Shown here: piece by piece, positions 1-10,996 of the stretch
Position numbering within the stretch: position 1 is the first letter of the stretch
Layout of the letters: the number at the start of each line of letters is the position of its first letter
Source of the DNA: Yersinia proxima
Lineage (GTDB): Bacteria; Pseudomonadota; Gammaproteobacteria; Enterobacterales; Enterobacteriaceae
NCBI RefSeq assembly: GCF_902170785.1
Contig: NZ_CABHYG010000020.1
Coordinates: 62,001 to 126,000, forward strand
DNA: 64,000 nt
Reading direction: 5' to 3'
The notes under the pieces: generated by a model
Told to the model about the DNA's origin: nothing
Seen by the model: only the letters and a program-made list of their open reading frames with translations
Database searches by the model: none
Translations under genes and position numbers: made by a program

Positions 1-474
1 TTGACCTCGTAATTTCATTAAATCCGCATCGCCACGGCCTTGACGACCAACCATCTGATATTTGCCTTTATCCATATCAGTGTCTTTGGTATTCAAGTTT
101 GACCAACCTTTTGGGCCTTTCAACTTGATTTGCGGATCGTCGTAATTAACGTCGCCAGTGGCCGTTACGGTACGAACCGGGATAGCTTCGCCGGTTTTTT
201 GTACTTGTGTCAGCTCCACCTGATTGGCCGTTAAGGTACGATTACCTTGTTCGACAATAACATTGCCGGTAAACAGGGCATTATCTGGGTAATTGGCTTC
301 GGTTTTATCCGCATTAATGCGAACCGGTAGCTGATTCGGATCGCCTGTGACCAAAGGTTGGTCATAGGTAGGTACGCCAAGCATGCATTGCTCAGCAAGG
401 TCGGCCAGACTGTGCTGGCTATATAGTGCCGTCCATATCAATGTGGCCAGCAGTGTTGGGAATCTTTTTTTCAT
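1..474 (-). CDS. lptD: LPS assembly outer-membrane protein LptD, N-terminal part (runs off the window)
   Basis: LptD forms the outer-membrane translocon, with LptE, that inserts lipopolysaccharide into the outer leaflet. Only the first 158 codons are present; the beta-barrel lies beyond base 1. The start ATG (472-474) is followed by a Sec signal peptide ([14 protein letters not shown]..., cleavage near residue 24). Cys30 then matches the first of the family's disulphide cysteines, and the periplasmic OstA/LptA-like beta-jellyroll follows. It is divergent from djlA, with a 184-bp shared promoter region, the same order as E. coli. In E. coli this promoter is sigma-E controlled; I did not identify a convincing sigma-E site here. 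Confidence 0.93.
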   Translation of the reverse strand, partial: MKKRFPTLLATLIWTALYSQHSLADLAEQCMLGVPTYDQPLVTGDPNQLPVRINADKTEANYPDNALFTGNVIVEQGNRTLTANQVELTQVQKTGEAIPVRTVTATGDVNYDDPQIKLKGPKGWSNLNTKDTDMDKGKYQMVGRQGRGDADLMKLRGQ

Positions 475-658
475 ACGCGGTTTTGGTGTTCCGTCATCGG
501 GGGGCATCATGCCGGTAAACGGTCTGAGACTATATTACTCATCACAGTTGCGCTAGTGTTAAATCCGGCCGTTTACACGTCTCGCTGTTAGGCGCTGAGC
601 TGAATGCCGAGTATGATAATGCAAATTTTGACTGACGGCATGATGAATTGAGGAGTAT

Positions 659-1486
659 ATGCAGTATTGGGGAAAACTGCTCGGTCTGATATTGGGCTTT
701 CTGTCCGGTGGAGTCTGGGGTGCGATACTTGGGTTGCTTGTTGGCCATATGGTCGACAGGGCGCGTAGCACAAAGCGCCGCGGCTTTTTTGCCGATCAAC
801 AAACACGACAATTAATTTTTTTCCGCACCACTTTTCAGGTCATGGGACATTTAACCAAGGCTAAAGGTCGGGTAACGGAGGTTGATATTCAACTCGCCAG
901 CCAATTGATGGATAGAATGCAATTGCATGGCGAAGCTCGAACAGCGGCACAGCAAGCATTTCGTGAGGGGAAAGAGAGTGGGTTCCCATTACGTGAGCGG
1001 TTGCAGGAATTACGCGGAGTTTGCTTTGGGCGTTTTGATTTAATTCGGATGTTTCTGGAAATTCAGTTACAGGCCGCATTTGCTGATGGATCATTGCATC
1101 CTAATGAACGGCAAGTGTTGTATGTCATTGCTGAAGAGTTAGGGATCTCCCGCGGTCAGTTCGATCAGTTCCTGAGCATGATCGAGGGCGGGCGTCAGTT
1201 TGGCGGTGGTGCCTGGCATGGTCAGCAGGGAGGATATTCTCAAGATGGCTATCAGCAAACGTCAAATGGCCCGACATTAGAGGATGCCTGCAAGGTGCTG
1301 GGGGTAAGCAGTACCGATGATAGTGTCACCATCAAACGTGCTTATCGCAAGCTCATGGGGGAACATCATCCAGATAAACTGGTGGCGAAAGGTTTGCCGC
1401 CTGAAATGATGGAGATGGCTAAGCAAAAAGCCCAAGAGATCCAGGCCGCGTATGATTTGATCAAGCGCGAGAAGGGATTCAAGTAA
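659..1486 (+). CDS. djlA: Membrane-anchored J-domain co-chaperone DjlA
   Basis: DjlA is an inner-membrane type III DnaJ protein that stimulates DnaK and is linked to envelope stress (Rcs) signalling. Its 275 residues show a single N-terminal transmembrane segment (about 7-30) rich in glycine spacing, the known dimerising type. A TerB-like alpha-helical middle domain (about 55-180) and a Gly/Gln-rich linker follow. The C-terminal J domain (about 208-275) carries the diagnostic HPD at 237-239. An AGGAG ribosome site precedes the ATG. It converges on rluA across a hairpin terminator. The length equals the E. coli family size and nothing is missing. Confidence 0.96.
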   Translation: MQYWGKLLGLILGFLSGGVWGAILGLLVGHMVDRARSTKRRGFFADQQTRQLIFFRTTFQVMGHLTKAKGRVTEVDIQLASQLMDRMQLHGEARTAAQQAFREGKESGFPLRERLQELRGVCFGRFDLIRMFLEIQLQAAFADGSLHPNERQVLYVIAEELGISRGQFDQFLSMIEGGRQFGGGAWHGQQGGYSQDGYQQTSNGPTLEDACKVLGVSSTDDSVTIKRAYRKLMGEHHPDKLVAKGLPPEMMEMAKQKAQEIQAAYDLIKREKGFK

Positions 1487-1509
1487 CAGTGCTTGTGCCA
1501 GGAAAGTTA

Positions 1510-1543
1510 AAACCAGATCGGAGCCACTGTTCCGATCTGGTTT
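1510..1543. terminator. Hairpin terminator between djlA and rluA
   Basis: A 13-bp near-perfect inverted repeat (AAACCAGATCGGA and its complement) lies in the gap between the convergent djlA and rluA genes. The T-tract is weak on both strands, so it is a likely but not strong bidirectional terminator. Confidence 0.65.
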
Positions 1544-1571
1544 GATTCTGAATCGATTTTCTACTGAAAAA

Positions 1572-2225
1572 TCAAAATTCGGGTTCGCATTTAAAATGCA
1601 TTACCGTCCCAAATTCCGGGTGAGTAATACATAATTCCTGCGCATGCAACTGTAGCCGGGATGCCATTGCTTTGGCCTCCGGAGGGGCATAGAAACCATC
1701 ACCAAGAATAGGATGGCCTATCGCCAGCATATGAACCCGTAGCTGATGGGAACGGCCGGTGATGGGGGATAACTTGACTCGCGTACTGCCGTCAGTATCT
1801 CGTGATAACACTTGATACTGAGTTTGCGAGGATTTACCCGTTTCATAACACACTTTCTGCTTTGGTCGATTCGGCCAGTCGCAAATTAAAGGCAGGTCAA
1901 TCAACCCTTCATCTTGCGCCAGGTGGCCCCAAACCCGTGCGACATAAGACTTTTTCGGCTCACGCTCACGAAACTGCCGCTTTAACTCGCGCTCTGCCGC
2001 TTTAGTCAGCGCCACCACAATAACGCCGCTGGTCGCCATATCTAAGCGATGAACAGATTCAGCCGTCGGGAAGTCAGCCTGAATGCGCGTCATTATGCTG
2101 TCTTTATTTTCTGGTGCGCGACCGGGCACTGAAAGCAATCCGCTCGGTTTATTCACCACCATGATGTGCTCATCCTGATACAGGATGAGCAGCCAGGGAT
2201 CGCGTGGGGGGTTATAGGGTTCCAT
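1572..2225 (-). CDS. rluA: Dual-specificity rRNA/tRNA pseudouridine synthase RluA
   Basis: RluA isomerises U746 of 23S rRNA and U32 of some tRNAs to pseudouridine. The 217-aa protein carries the family catalytic motif HRLDMATSG with the nucleophilic Asp62. The downstream block GRSHQLRVHM is typical of the RluA family. The start ATG overlaps the rapA stop by one base (TAATG), indicating translational coupling in a rapA-rluA operon read leftwards. Its size matches the E. coli enzyme (219 aa). Confidence 0.96.
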   Translation of the reverse strand: MEPYNPPRDPWLLILYQDEHIMVVNKPSGLLSVPGRAPENKDSIMTRIQADFPTAESVHRLDMATSGVIVVALTKAAERELKRQFREREPKKSYVARVWGHLAQDEGLIDLPLICDWPNRPKQKVCYETGKSSQTQYQVLSRDTDGSTRVKLSPITGRSHQLRVHMLAIGHPILGDGFYAPPEAKAMASRLQLHAQELCITHPEFGTVMHFKCEPEF

Positions 2226-5131
2226 TACTGGTGTGTCACCACCACCAGACGAATGGCATCCAAACGCCAGCCTGCTTGATTAAGATTCTCCAGCACCATT
2301 TTACGGTTATGTTCCAGAGTCTCTATTTCGTCATCGCGAATATTGGGGTTAACTGCTTTCAGGGCTTCCAAACGTGCCAACTCGGCGCTCAGTTTATCGT
2401 CCGCTTCATGCTTGGCCGCTTCAATCAGCAAACGCGCCTGTTCTTCCACCAATGCTTCTGCTTGCTGCAACATCGCGTGAACTTCTTGCTGAACCGCGTT
2501 GACCAGCTTGCTGGAAGTATGGCGATTGACCGCATTGAGCTGGCGGTTAAAACTTTCAAATTCTACTTGTGCCGCCAAATTGGTGCCGTTTTTGTCCATC
2601 AACATCCGTACCGGTGTTGGCGGTAAGAAGCGGGTCAATTGCAAGTGTTTCGGCGCTTGCGCTTCAACCACATAGACCAATTCAGCCAGCAGAGTACCCA
2701 CTGGTAATGCTTTGTTTTTCAACAGAGAAACTGCGCAGCTTCCGGTGTCACCGGAGAGGATTAGATCCAAACCGTTACGGATGATCGGGTGTTCCCAGCT
2801 GACAAACTGAGCATCTTCGCGCGATAACGCCTGTTCACGATCAAATGTCACCGTGCAACCATCTTGTGGCAGCCCAGGGAAGTCTGGCACCAGCATATGG
2901 TCAGATGGTGTCAGCACAATCAAGTTATCGCTGCGATCTTCCTGGTTGATCCCGACAATATCGAACAGGTTCAGCGCAAAACTAACTAAATTGACGTCAT
3001 TGTCTTGATCCGCAATGATTTGCGCTAGTTCTTGCCCATGCTCACCACCGTTGGAGTGCATCTCCAGCAAACGGTCACGGCCCTGTTCCAATTGCAGTTT
3101 CAGCCCTTCATGCTGCTGGCGGCAGATGTGGATAAATTCATCCAGCCCTTCCTGCTCACTTGGCGTTGCCAGATAAGTAATCAATTCTTGATAACCGCTG
3201 TCATAAATAGTACGGCCTGTCGGGCAGGTGTGCTCGAAAGCATCCAAACCTTCGTGATACCAGCGCACCAGTACCGCCTGCGCGGTATTTTCCAGATACG
3301 GCACCATTATCTGGATTTCACGGTTTTGGCCGATCCTATCCAGACGACCAATACGTTGCTCAAGCAAGTCCGGATTAAAAGGTAAATCGAACATCACCAG
3401 TTGGCAGGCAAACTGGAAGTTACGCCCTTCAGAGCCGATTTCTGAACACAATAATACCTGTGCGCCGTCTTCTTCGGAGGCAAAATAGGCTGCCGCGCGG
3501 TCACGTTCAATCAGTGATAAACCTTCATGGAATACGGCGGCACGGATAGCTTCGCGCTCACGTAACACTTGTTCAAGCTGCAATGCGGTGGCGGCTTGTG
3601 CGCAGATAACCAGCACTTTTTCATTGCGGTTAGCAATCAGGTAGTTAAGCAGCCATTCAACCCGTGGGTCAAAGTTCCACCAGGTGGCGTTTTCGCCTTC
3701 GAATTCTTGGTAGATTTGCTCTGGATAAAGCATGTCTTTGGCCCGTGCTTCGAGGCTTTTCTTGGCACCCATAATGCCTGACACTTTAATTGCCGTTTGG
3801 TATTGAGTCGGCAGTGGCAGTTTAATCTGATGCAAGACACGGTGTGGGAAGCCTTTCACCCCATTACGGGTGTTACGGAACAAGATACGGCTGGTGCCAT
3901 GTCTGTCCATCAGCATGGTCACCAACTCTTGACGTGCCGCTTCGCTATCTTCAGTTTGGCTGTTTGCCGCTTTCAGCAGTGGCTCGATATCCTGCTCGTT
4001 AATCAGCTCACCGAGCAGATTCAGCTTATCGTCAGTTAAGCGCTCACCACCCAGCAGCAATGTGACAGCATCGGCAATTGGACGGTATTTTTGCTGCTCA
4101 TTAATAAATTCTTCGTAATCGTGGAAGCGGTCAGGATCAAGCAGACGCAAGCGAGCAAAGTGGCTTTGCTGGCCCAGTTGCTCTGGTGTTGCGGTCAGCA
4201 GCAAGACGCCGGGAATATGCTCGGCTAGTTGTTCAATCACTTGATATTCGCGGCTCGGTGCTTCTTCACTCCAGGCCAAATGGTGTGCTTCATCCACTAC
4301 CAGCAGATCCCAGGATGCGTCAGCCAATTGCTCCAGACGCTGCTTATTACGGCGCACAAAGTCCAAAGAGCAAATGACCATCTGTTCGGTTTCAAATGGA
4401 TTGGTGCTGTCGAGCAATGCTTCGGAATAGCGGCTGTCATCAAACAGCGAGAAGCGCAGATTGAAGCGGCGCAGCATTTCCACCAGCCACTGGTGTTGCA
4501 GGCTTTCTGGTACGACAATCAGGATACGTTCAGCACGGCCTGACAGCAGTTGCTGATGGATAATCATCCCTGCTTCGATGGTTTTACCCAATCCCACTTC
4601 GTCGGCCAGTAAGACGCGCGGTGCATGGCGCTGACCCACTTCATAGGCAATATGTAATTGGTGTGGGATCAGGCTGGCGCGGATACCACGCAGGCCACTC
4701 CAGGGCAGGCGGAACTGCTCACTTTGGTATTTACGGGCGCGAAAACGCAGGGCAAATCTATCCATGCGATCAATCTGGCCGGCAAATAATCTGTCTTGCG
4801 GTTTGCTAAAAGTTAGTTTGCTATCGAGCAAAACTTCACGCATGGAAACGCCGGTTTCCTCGGTATCCAGGCGAGTACCAATATAGGTAATCAGCCCGTT
4901 CTCCTCAGACACTTCTTCCACTTTCAGCTGCCAGCCTTCGTGGTGAGTGATGGTATCGCCCGGATTAAACATGACACGGGTAATTGGAGAATCATTTCTG
5001 GCGTAAAGGCGGTTTTCACCGGTTGCGGGAAACAGTAAGGTGACCATGCGTACGTCAATGGCAACGACAGTACCCAATCCAAGTTCGCTTTCTGTATCGC
5101 TGATCCAGCGTTGACCAAGTGTAAAAGGCAT
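2225..5131 (-). CDS. rapA: RNA polymerase recycling SWI2/SNF2 ATPase RapA (HepA)
   Basis: RapA binds core RNA polymerase and uses ATP hydrolysis to free stalled or post-termination polymerase. The 968 residues, equal to E. coli RapA, show N-terminal Tudor-like domains and then the SNF2 helicase core. Walker A is GLGKT at 180-184 and the DEAH box lies near 280. A helicase C domain with the [10 protein letters not shown] motif VI is followed by RapA-specific C-terminal domains. rluA follows with a one-base overlap. An ERIC repeat lies between this gene and polB upstream, so the two are probably transcribed separately or through the repeat. Confidence 0.97.
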   Translation of the reverse strand: MPFTLGQRWISDTESELGLGTVVAIDVRMVTLLFPATGENRLYARNDSPITRVMFNPGDTITHHEGWQLKVEEVSEENGLITYIGTRLDTEETGVSMREVLLDSKLTFSKPQDRLFAGQIDRMDRFALRFRARKYQSEQFRLPWSGLRGIRASLIPHQLHIAYEVGQRHAPRVLLADEVGLGKTIEAGMIIHQQLLSGRAERILIVVPESLQHQWLVEMLRRFNLRFSLFDDSRYSEALLDSTNPFETEQMVICSLDFVRRNKQRLEQLADASWDLLVVDEAHHLAWSEEAPSREYQVIEQLAEHIPGVLLLTATPEQLGQQSHFARLRLLDPDRFHDYEEFINEQQKYRPIADAVTLLLGGERLTDDKLNLLGELINEQDIEPLLKAANSQTEDSEAARQELVTMLMDRHGTSRILFRNTRNGVKGFPHRVLHQIKLPLPTQYQTAIKVSGIMGAKKSLEARAKDMLYPEQIYQEFEGENATWWNFDPRVEWLLNYLIANRNEKVLVICAQAATALQLEQVLREREAIRAAVFHEGLSLIERDRAAAYFASEEDGAQVLLCSEIGSEGRNFQFACQLVMFDLPFNPDLLEQRIGRLDRIGQNREIQIMVPYLENTAQAVLVRWYHEGLDAFEHTCPTGRTIYDSGYQELITYLATPSEQEGLDEFIHICRQQHEGLKLQLEQGRDRLLEMHSNGGEHGQELAQIIADQDNDVNLVSFALNLFDIVGINQEDRSDNLIVLTPSDHMLVPDFPGLPQDGCTVTFDREQALSREDAQFVSWEHPIIRNGLDLILSGDTGSCAVSLLKNKALPVGTLLAELVYVVEAQAPKHLQLTRFLPPTPVRMLMDKNGTNLAAQVEFESFNRQLNAVNRHTSSKLVNAVQQEVHAMLQQAEALVEEQARLLIEAAKHEADDKLSAELARLEALKAVNPNIRDDEIETLEHNRKMVLENLNQAGWRLDAIRLVVVTHQ

Positions 5132-5254
5132 AAATTATCGGCTCGATTTTTTTGTTTGACTGTTATGAATAGAAAAGTCTGGTAAATATGATTGATGCAA
5201 ATTTTGGCAAGGGCGCTATGGTAATGGAAGCAGAGCGCGGCGTCACCTGTAAAA

Positions 5255-5372
5255 TACCTGTCATACTTCAAGCTGCATGTGCGTTGGCTGCGTTCAATAA
5301 TCCACTACAGTAAGCTCATCGGGACTTTCTCACTTGCCGCCTTGCTGCAACTCGAATTATTTAGGATATAAG
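5255..5372. repeat. ERIC repeat between polB and rapA
   Basis: An imperfect palindromic intergenic repeat of about 118 bp. It opens with CATACTTCAAGCTGCATGTG, has the core TAAGCTCATCGGGACTTTC, and ends CTGCAACTCGAATTATTT. These blocks are the same as in the ERIC copies at 17434 and 22066, and match the Enterobacterial Repetitive Intergenic Consensus. It lies between polB and rapA, both read leftwards, so it would be transcribed in any read-through RNA. Confidence 0.85.
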
Positions 5373-5375
5373 GTA

Positions 5376-7748
5376 TCAGAATAACCCCATCTGACCGGTT
5401 ATCAGTGTGGTGAAGTCATCATGCATGAAGGGAAGTATAGCGTCTGCTACTGGCTGTAGCTGACGTGTCAGATAGTGATCGTAATCGATGGGGGATTGCC
5501 GGGTTTCCAGCGGCTCGGGGCCAGCAGTGGTCATAACATAGCTAATCCAGCCGCCGTTTTGATATTGCAATGGCCGCCCAAGTTTGCGGTTAAACTCATC
5601 CGCCAGCCGCGCAGCTCTGGCATGAGGTGGGACATTGCGCTGGTAGTCATCCAGCCGGCGGCGCAGGCGTTTACGGTAAATCAGTTGTTCGTCTAGTTCG
5701 CCATTGAGGGTGCGGGCGACATAATCTCGCACATAGTCCTGATAAGGTTGCTGTTGGAAAATCTTTAGATACAGTTCGCGCTGGAATTGCTGGGCCAGCG
5801 GTGTCCAATCCGTACGTACCGTCTCCAGCCCCTTATAGATCATCTGGTCACCCGCAGGGGTTGAAATCAACCCGGCATAGCGCTTTTTGCTGCCTTGTTC
5901 TGCACCCCGGATGGTGGGCATCAAAAAACGTCGATAGTGGGTTTCAAACTCCAATTCAAGAGCACAGGGCAGATCAAAAGTTTCACGGATATGGGTTTGC
6001 CACCATTGATTCACATACTGCACCAGCTCTTTGCCGATACTGGAGGCCTGTTCTTCACTGTGGGCGTTTTTCAGCCAAACAAAGGTTGAGTCGGTATCGC
6101 CATAAATGACCTGATAGCCCCGTGCTTCAATTAATTCGCGGGTTTTTCGCATAATTTCGTGGCCGCGCATAGTAATTGACGAAGCCAATCTGGGGTCGAA
6201 AAAACGGCATCCGCTGGAACCCAGAACACCATAAAAGGCATTCATGATTATCTTTAAGGCTTGGGATAATGGCTTGTTTTGCTGACGTTTTGCCGCTTCT
6301 CGTCCTAACCAAATCTGGTTAACAATCGCCGGTAGACAGTGCTTTTTGCGCGAGAACCAAGCCCCGCGAAAACCGGGCACAGCATGTTGCTCATCAGGCT
6401 GGGACATTCCTACCACCAATCCCACCGGATCAATCAAAAAAGTGCGAATAATTGAGGGATACAGACTTTTATAGTCGAGTACCAGTACCGAGTCATACAA
6501 TCCTGGCTGAGAATCCATCACAAAACCGCCGGGGCTGTGCTCTTCCGGCAACTCGCCCAAATTGGGCGCAACATAGCCGATGCGGTGCATGCGTGGCATA
6601 TAAAGGTGGGTGAAGGCCGCGACTGAGCCGCCACTGCGATCCGCGGCCAACCCGGTGACCGTTGCTCGCTCAAGTAAGAAGCTGAGTAATTCGGTTTTGG
6701 CAAAAATCCGCGTCACCAGTTCACAATCTTTCAAGTTATAGCGCGCCAGAGCCGGTTTATCATTGGCAAAGCGCTGATTGATTTCGTCCATCCGCTGATA
6801 GGGACTATCGCTGGCTTTACCTTCGCCCAATAAGGTTTGCGACACCGATTCCAGGCTGAACGATGGGAAATTCCAGGTGGCGGATTTCAGTGCTTCAATG
6901 CCATCAATGATTAACCGACCCGCGGCCGAAGCAAAAAAGTGCCCCTGCTTAAAACCGTGCTCCCGCCACTCTAGCAAGTTGCCGCCACGACCAAAGCGCA
7001 GTGGGATTTGATAGCGGTCGGCGTGCTTTTGTAGCACGCGCAAGTCAAATTGCACCAGATTCCAGCCGATAATGGCATCGGGATCGTGCAGTTCCAGCCA
7101 TTGGTTGAGTTTTTCCAATAATAGCGGGCGGCTGGCGACATATTCCAGATTGAAATCCAGCGCCGCTTCATCGGCCTGATTGCCATTGGGCGGCCCCAAC
7201 ATGTATACCTGCCGCTGGCCGCAGCCTTCCATACCGATGCAATAAAGCTCGCCGTGTTCGCTGGTTTCGATATCCAGCGACACCAGCTTTAGTGTCGGGC
7301 GATAGTCATCGGCAGGTTTCATTTGGGTATTAAGTAGCGGGCCGTTGCCATTGTCTTCGCCGCTAAACCACACCGGCGCGGTAATAAAACGCTCCATAAG
7401 AAAGCGCTCTGGCGGGCGAATATCACCTTCGTAGACATTCACTCCGCTTTCTTTGAGCAGTTTTTCCAGGCGGATTAATTGACGATGCTGGTTGCAATAT
7501 AGCCCCAGAACCGGGCGTTGATGGAAATCGGTCAGGTCAAGAGGTCGCAGTTGCCAGCGGCGCTCATCACGCAGCACGGTTTCAGCCCGTTGCCGCTGTT
7601 CGGCCGGGATAAACGCTACCGAGGGTTGAGGCGGCAGCCTGACTTGCTGCGGGCCTTCATCGGTGGCTAACCAGAATTCAACTTCGGTGCCTGCCTGCGT
7701 GTCGCGCCAGTGGCGGGTGAGCAGGAAGCCCTGACGAGTTTGCACCAC
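5376..7748 (-). CDS. polB: DNA polymerase II (family B, SOS-inducible)
   Basis: PolB is the family B polymerase used in replication restart and translesion synthesis. The 790-aa protein shows a 3'-5' exonuclease domain ([23 protein letters not shown]) and the polymerase motifs [11 protein letters not shown] (motif A), the [13 protein letters not shown] region (motif B) and YGDTDSTFV (motif C). All catalytic aspartates are present. The start is GTG at 7748, with a second GTG directly after it, and an AGGA about 9 bases upstream. A LexA-like box lies about 60 bp upstream, consistent with SOS control as in E. coli. Unlike E. coli K-12, no araBAD/araC block separates polB from yabI. Confidence 0.97.
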   Translation of the reverse strand: MVQTRQGFLLTRHWRDTQAGTEVEFWLATDEGPQQVRLPPQPSVAFIPAEQRQRAETVLRDERRWQLRPLDLTDFHQRPVLGLYCNQHRQLIRLEKLLKESGVNVYEGDIRPPERFLMERFITAPVWFSGEDNGNGPLLNTQMKPADDYRPTLKLVSLDIETSEHGELYCIGMEGCGQRQVYMLGPPNGNQADEAALDFNLEYVASRPLLLEKLNQWLELHDPDAIIGWNLVQFDLRVLQKHADRYQIPLRFGRGGNLLEWREHGFKQGHFFASAAGRLIIDGIEALKSATWNFPSFSLESVSQTLLGEGKASDSPYQRMDEINQRFANDKPALARYNLKDCELVTRIFAKTELLSFLLERATVTGLAADRSGGSVAAFTHLYMPRMHRIGYVAPNLGELPEEHSPGGFVMDSQPGLYDSVLVLDYKSLYPSIIRTFLIDPVGLVVGMSQPDEQHAVPGFRGAWFSRKKHCLPAIVNQIWLGREAAKRQQNKPLSQALKIIMNAFYGVLGSSGCRFFDPRLASSITMRGHEIMRKTRELIEARGYQVIYGDTDSTFVWLKNAHSEEQASSIGKELVQYVNQWWQTHIRETFDLPCALELEFETHYRRFLMPTIRGAEQGSKKRYAGLISTPAGDQMIYKGLETVRTDWTPLAQQFQRELYLKIFQQQPYQDYVRDYVARTLNGELDEQLIYRKRLRRRLDDYQRNVPPHARAARLADEFNRKLGRPLQYQNGGWISYVMTTAGPEPLETRQSPIDYDHYLTRQLQPVADAILPFMHDDFTTLITGQMGLF

Positions 7749-7807
7749 GCGACTGTCCTATAATAGAGAAATGAATGAATCACACTGGAATATCATGTTT
7801 CTTTAGT

Positions 7808-7823
7808 ATGGGTATTTATACAG
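7808..7823 (-). promoter_or_regulatory. Candidate LexA (SOS) box upstream of polB
   Basis: Read on the minus strand the site is CTGTATAAATACCCAT, preceded by TA. The left half matches the LexA consensus (CTGTATATATATACAG) exactly over seven bases, and the whole site matches at 12 of 16. The right half is degenerate. It lies about 60 bp before the polB start, where the E. coli polB site also sits. This is a motif match only. Confidence 0.5.
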
Positions 7824-7943
7824 TAATTGTCTATTTCAATGATGATTTACTAATAATACATACAATTCGCTGATTGACTCATTTCGCGGCACGCCGGACA
7901 ATCCTCGCCCCTGAGCCTTGGGTGTTAACCAACGGACAAATCT

Positions 7944-8711
7944 ATGGAAGCCTATTTATTACATTTACTGACGCAATCTCTGGCTTTCACGCTATTTGTC
8001 GTCATGTTAGTCACTTTTTTAGAATCGTTGGCGCTGGTGGGGATGTTACTGCCCGGCACGGTCATGATGACCAGTGTCGGCGCATTGATTGGCAGTGGAG
8101 AAGTGGGTTTTTATACCGCCTGGGCTGCCGCGACGGTAGGGTGTTTGATGGGGGATTGGCTCTCATACTTTATTGGTCGCCGCTTCAAAGAGCCGTTGCA
8201 CCGCTGGTCTTTTCTGAAAAAACATAAATCGCTATTGGCGAAAACTGAGCATGCATTGCATAACCACAGTATGGCTACCGTGCTGCTGGGGCGTTTTATT
8301 GGCCCGACACGGCCTATTGTCCCGATGGTCGCGGGGATGCTAAATCTACCGCCGGTAAAATTTGCTTTACCGAATGTGATTGGTTGCCTGACCTGGCCAC
8401 CGCTCTATTTCTTCCCCGGCATACTCGCGGGCGTGGCGATTGATATCCCGCCAAATGCCAACAGTTACATGTTTAAGTGGCTCTTGTTTATCGTTGTGAT
8501 GCTGATTTGGCTGGCGTGCTGGTTGTCCTGGCGCTGGTGGAGGTTTGGCAAACGCAGCCCGGATCGCTTGAGCAAATGGTTACCTTTGGCCCGCTTGCGT
8601 TGGGTGACGGTGCTTTCTATTATCGTGGCCATTGCCAGCTTTATCTGGTTGCATATGCAGCCCATTATGCCGATTTATCGTCATTTGTTGTGGAAGGTGC
8701 TCGCCGGCTAA
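7944..8711 (+). CDS. yabI: DedA-family inner-membrane protein YabI
   Basis: YabI is a 255-aa DedA (SNARE-associated/VTT) family membrane protein. Members are thought to flip undecaprenyl phosphate or phospholipids and support envelope integrity; the exact substrate of YabI is not established. The sequence shows several hydrophobic segments, the DedA hallmark FLESLALVG...LPGT near residues 30-45, and a [16 protein letters not shown] re-entrant motif near 110-125. It is convergent with thiQ, and the two genes overlap by 47 bp at their 3' ends. The gene order is as in E. coli. Confidence 0.93.
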   Translation: MEAYLLHLLTQSLAFTLFVVMLVTFLESLALVGMLLPGTVMMTSVGALIGSGEVGFYTAWAAATVGCLMGDWLSYFIGRRFKEPLHRWSFLKKHKSLLAKTEHALHNHSMATVLLGRFIGPTRPIVPMVAGMLNLPPVKFALPNVIGCLTWPPLYFFPGILAGVAIDIPPNANSYMFKWLLFIVVMLIWLACWLSWRWWRFGKRSPDRLSKWLPLARLRWVTVLSIIVAIASFIWLHMQPIMPIYRHLLWKVLAG

Positions 8712-9402
8712 AAATGCCCAGCACACTGGCTTCGGGAGCGGTGCCGTTAACCAGTGCTTGAGTGGGGCCGTCGTAGTAAATGCGGCCATCGACCACCAAT
8801 AAAGTGCGCTCGGCAATGCGGGCAGCGTCATCCAAATTGTGTGACACCATCAGTAATGTTAGATCGCGGTTAGTACACACCTGACTGACTAATTGCAGCA
8901 TCTCATTGCGCAGCGCCGGGTCTAATGCAGAAAACGGCTCGTCCAGCAACAGGATAGGCTGGCTACGCACCAAACAACGGGCCAGTGCCGCCCGCTGGCG
9001 TTGACCGCCAGAAAGCTGTGCTGGCAGCCGGTCGAGGCACGCTTCCAATCCAACTTGTTGCGCTATTAGGCCGAGCAGCAACTTTTGTTCGTGATTGAGC
9101 TTTAGTCCCGGATGCAATCCCAGCCCAATGTTCTGTTCAACATTTAAATGTGCAAACAGATTATTTTCCTGAAACAACATCGATACCGGCCTTTGGGCGG
9201 GCGGAGTCATGGTGTGGTCTTGATTATTCAGCAGCATACGGCCACTGGCCGGTGCCAAAAATCCCGCAATCAAACTCAGCAGAGTGCTTTTACCCGCTCC
9301 ACTTGGGCCAAGGATAGCCACCCGCTCACCCGGTTGGATGCGCAAATCAAAACGCATCAGTAAGTGGTCATACAGATAGGTGATTTTCTCAAGGTTTAAC
9401 AT
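8665..9402 (-). CDS. thiQ: Thiamine ABC transporter ATP-binding protein ThiQ
   Basis: ThiQ is the ATPase that powers thiamine and TPP import through ThiP. The protein of about 245 aa has Walker [10 protein letters not shown], the ABC signature [14 protein letters not shown] and Walker B LLLDEP. I chose the ATG at 9402 ([14 protein letters not shown]) because it aligns with E. coli ThiQ; an upstream in-frame start at 9423 would add seven residues. The start lies 14 bases inside thiP, indicating coupling. The C-terminal tail of about 13 residues ([14 protein letters not shown]) extends antisense into yabI and is longer than the E. coli protein. Confidence 0.95.
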   Translation of the reverse strand: MLNLEKITYLYDHLLMRFDLRIQPGERVAILGPSGAGKSTLLSLIAGFLAPASGRMLLNNQDHTMTPPAQRPVSMLFQENNLFAHLNVEQNIGLGLHPGLKLNHEQKLLLGLIAQQVGLEACLDRLPAQLSGGQRQRAALARCLVRSQPILLLDEPFSALDPALRNEMLQLVSQVCTNRDLTLLMVSHNLDDAARIAERTLLVVDGRIYYDGPTQALVNGTAPEASVLGIFSRRAPSTTNDDKSA

Positions 9403-10996
9403 GGCGGCTCGGCAGTCGTTCAATAAGAGTAAACAGCAGGAAACACAGTAATAGCAGCAATAGGGCAGTCACTGCGCCATCATTGCTGCGATAAGACCCT
9501 ATCTGCTGATAAAGATAAAATGGCAAAGTACGGAAGTGCTCGTTACCAAACAGCGCCACCACACCAAAATCTCCAAGAGAAAGTACCGTGGCGAAGGCCA
9601 GCGCCTGAGCCAGGGGGCGTTTTAGCGCACTGAGTTCTATATGGTGTACACGGTGCCAGCCGCGAATATCCAGTGATAAACAGAGCGGCGTATAGCGCTC
9701 GGCAAGATCCCGCATCGGGTTATCCAGCACTTTTAAAGCATAGGGCACCGCCATCAGCGCATTGGTTAAAATCACCAGAGCATAGGGGGATTGCGGCAAA
9801 CCCAACGTATCATTGAGCAATAAGAAAAAGCCGGTCGCCAGCACGATACCCGGCATCGCCAGAATCACCATGCCGCTGACGTCCATGGCTTGTCCGTAAG
9901 CCGTATGGTGGCGCAGCTTCAGTTCACGGCTACTCCATAACAGCATCATGGTCAGAGTGACACACAATAACCCCGCACCAATGGCGATGGTCAGTGAAGT
10001 AAAGAAGGCGTGCCACAATGCCGGTTGCTGGAGCACGGTCAATATCGTTTTATTGCTGCCATCAATCACGACAGCCAGTAATGGCGGCACCATCAATAGT
10101 AATGCCGCGCCGATTAACAGGGTATCACTGATACGGGACCAGGCACTGTCCTGCTGACTGCGCCAGATTTGCCCATGAGTATTGCCCACCGCCAATACTG
10201 AGCTTAGCCGCTGGCTCAGTACCACCAATCCCAGGCAACACCCCAGTTGAATCAGTGCCAATAATGCCGCGCGCCCTAAATCATAGTCATAACTGAGTGC
10301 TTGATAAATAGCCAGTTCGATCGTGGTGGCTTGTGGCCCGCCGCCGAGTGAGAGCACCGTGGCGAAACTGGCAAAACACAGCATAAAAATCAGTGCGGCA
10401 GTAGGTAGGATCTGGCGGCGCAGATAGGGCCACTCAACCCAGCGAAAATGCTGCCAGCCATTCATGCCCAGTTGTGCAGCTAACTGGCGCTGTTCAACGG
10501 CAATGCTTTCCAATGACTGCAATAGCAAGCGGGTTGCCAGCGGCATATTAAAGAAGATATGCGCCAGCAAAATCCCCTGTAGACCATAAGGCGAGAAGCG
10601 GTAATCCACCCCCAACCAGCCAAATAGCGCCGCCAACCAACCTTGGCGACCATAAACGGTCAGAATGCCAAAGATGGCGACCAGCACCGGCAGCACCAGT
10701 GTCATGGCGCATAAGCGCAACAGCAGTTGACGGCCGGGAAAGCGGCGGCGGTATAAGGCGCGCGCCAAAAAAATCGCCGGAATAACTGACAGTAATGCAG
10801 AGAGAAACGCCTGCCAGAAAGTGAATCGAATCACATGCCACAGATAGCTGTCGTGCCAGATGCTTTGCCAATTCGTGTCAGGGGCGTGCCGCCAGATAGC
10901 CGTGAACGCCAGCAAAGCGACACCGACTATCAGCAAAGCGGCCAGTAGCCCCGGCCATAACCACGCGGGGATCAGCGGCTGACGGCGGATTGCCAT
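9389..10996 (-). CDS. thiP: Thiamine ABC transporter permease ThiP
   Basis: ThiP is the inner-membrane permease that takes thiamine, TMP or TPP from ThiB. The 535 aa (E. coli 536) form two fused BPD permease halves with about 12 hydrophobic segments. Each half carries an EAA-type loop near a G-rich segment. The start ATG at 10996 ([12 protein letters not shown]) matches the E. coli N-terminus; four extra codons upstream are possible. It overlaps the end of thiB by 25 bases and the start of thiQ by 14, so thiBPQ is a tightly coupled operon under the TPP riboswitch. Confidence 0.96.
   Translation of the reverse strand: MAIRRQPLIPAWLWPGLLAALLIVGVALLAFTAIWRHAPDTNWQSIWHDSYLWHVIRFTFWQAFLSALLSVIPAIFLARALYRRRFPGRQLLLRLCAMTLVLPVLVAIFGILTVYGRQGWLAALFGWLGVDYRFSPYGLQGILLAHIFFNMPLATRLLLQSLESIAVEQRQLAAQLGMNGWQHFRWVEWPYLRRQILPTAALIFMLCFASFATVLSLGGGPQATTIELAIYQALSYDYDLGRAALLALIQLGCCLGLVVLSQRLSSVLAVGNTHGQIWRSQQDSAWSRISDTLLIGAALLLMVPPLLAVVIDGSNKTILTVLQQPALWHAFFTSLTIAIGAGLLCVTLTMMLLWSSRELKLRHHTAYGQAMDVSGMVILAMPGIVLATGFFLLLNDTLGLPQSPYALVILTNALMAVPYALKVLDNPMRDLAERYTPLCLSLDIRGWHRVHHIELSALKRPLAQALAFATVLSLGDFGVVALFGNEHFRTLPFYLYQQIGSYRSNDGAVTALLLLLLCFLLFTLIERLPSRHVKP

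Noticed and set aside
7874-8227. 117-codon ORF overlapping yabI
   Set aside because: It is another frame of the well-supported yabI gene and shows no family motif.
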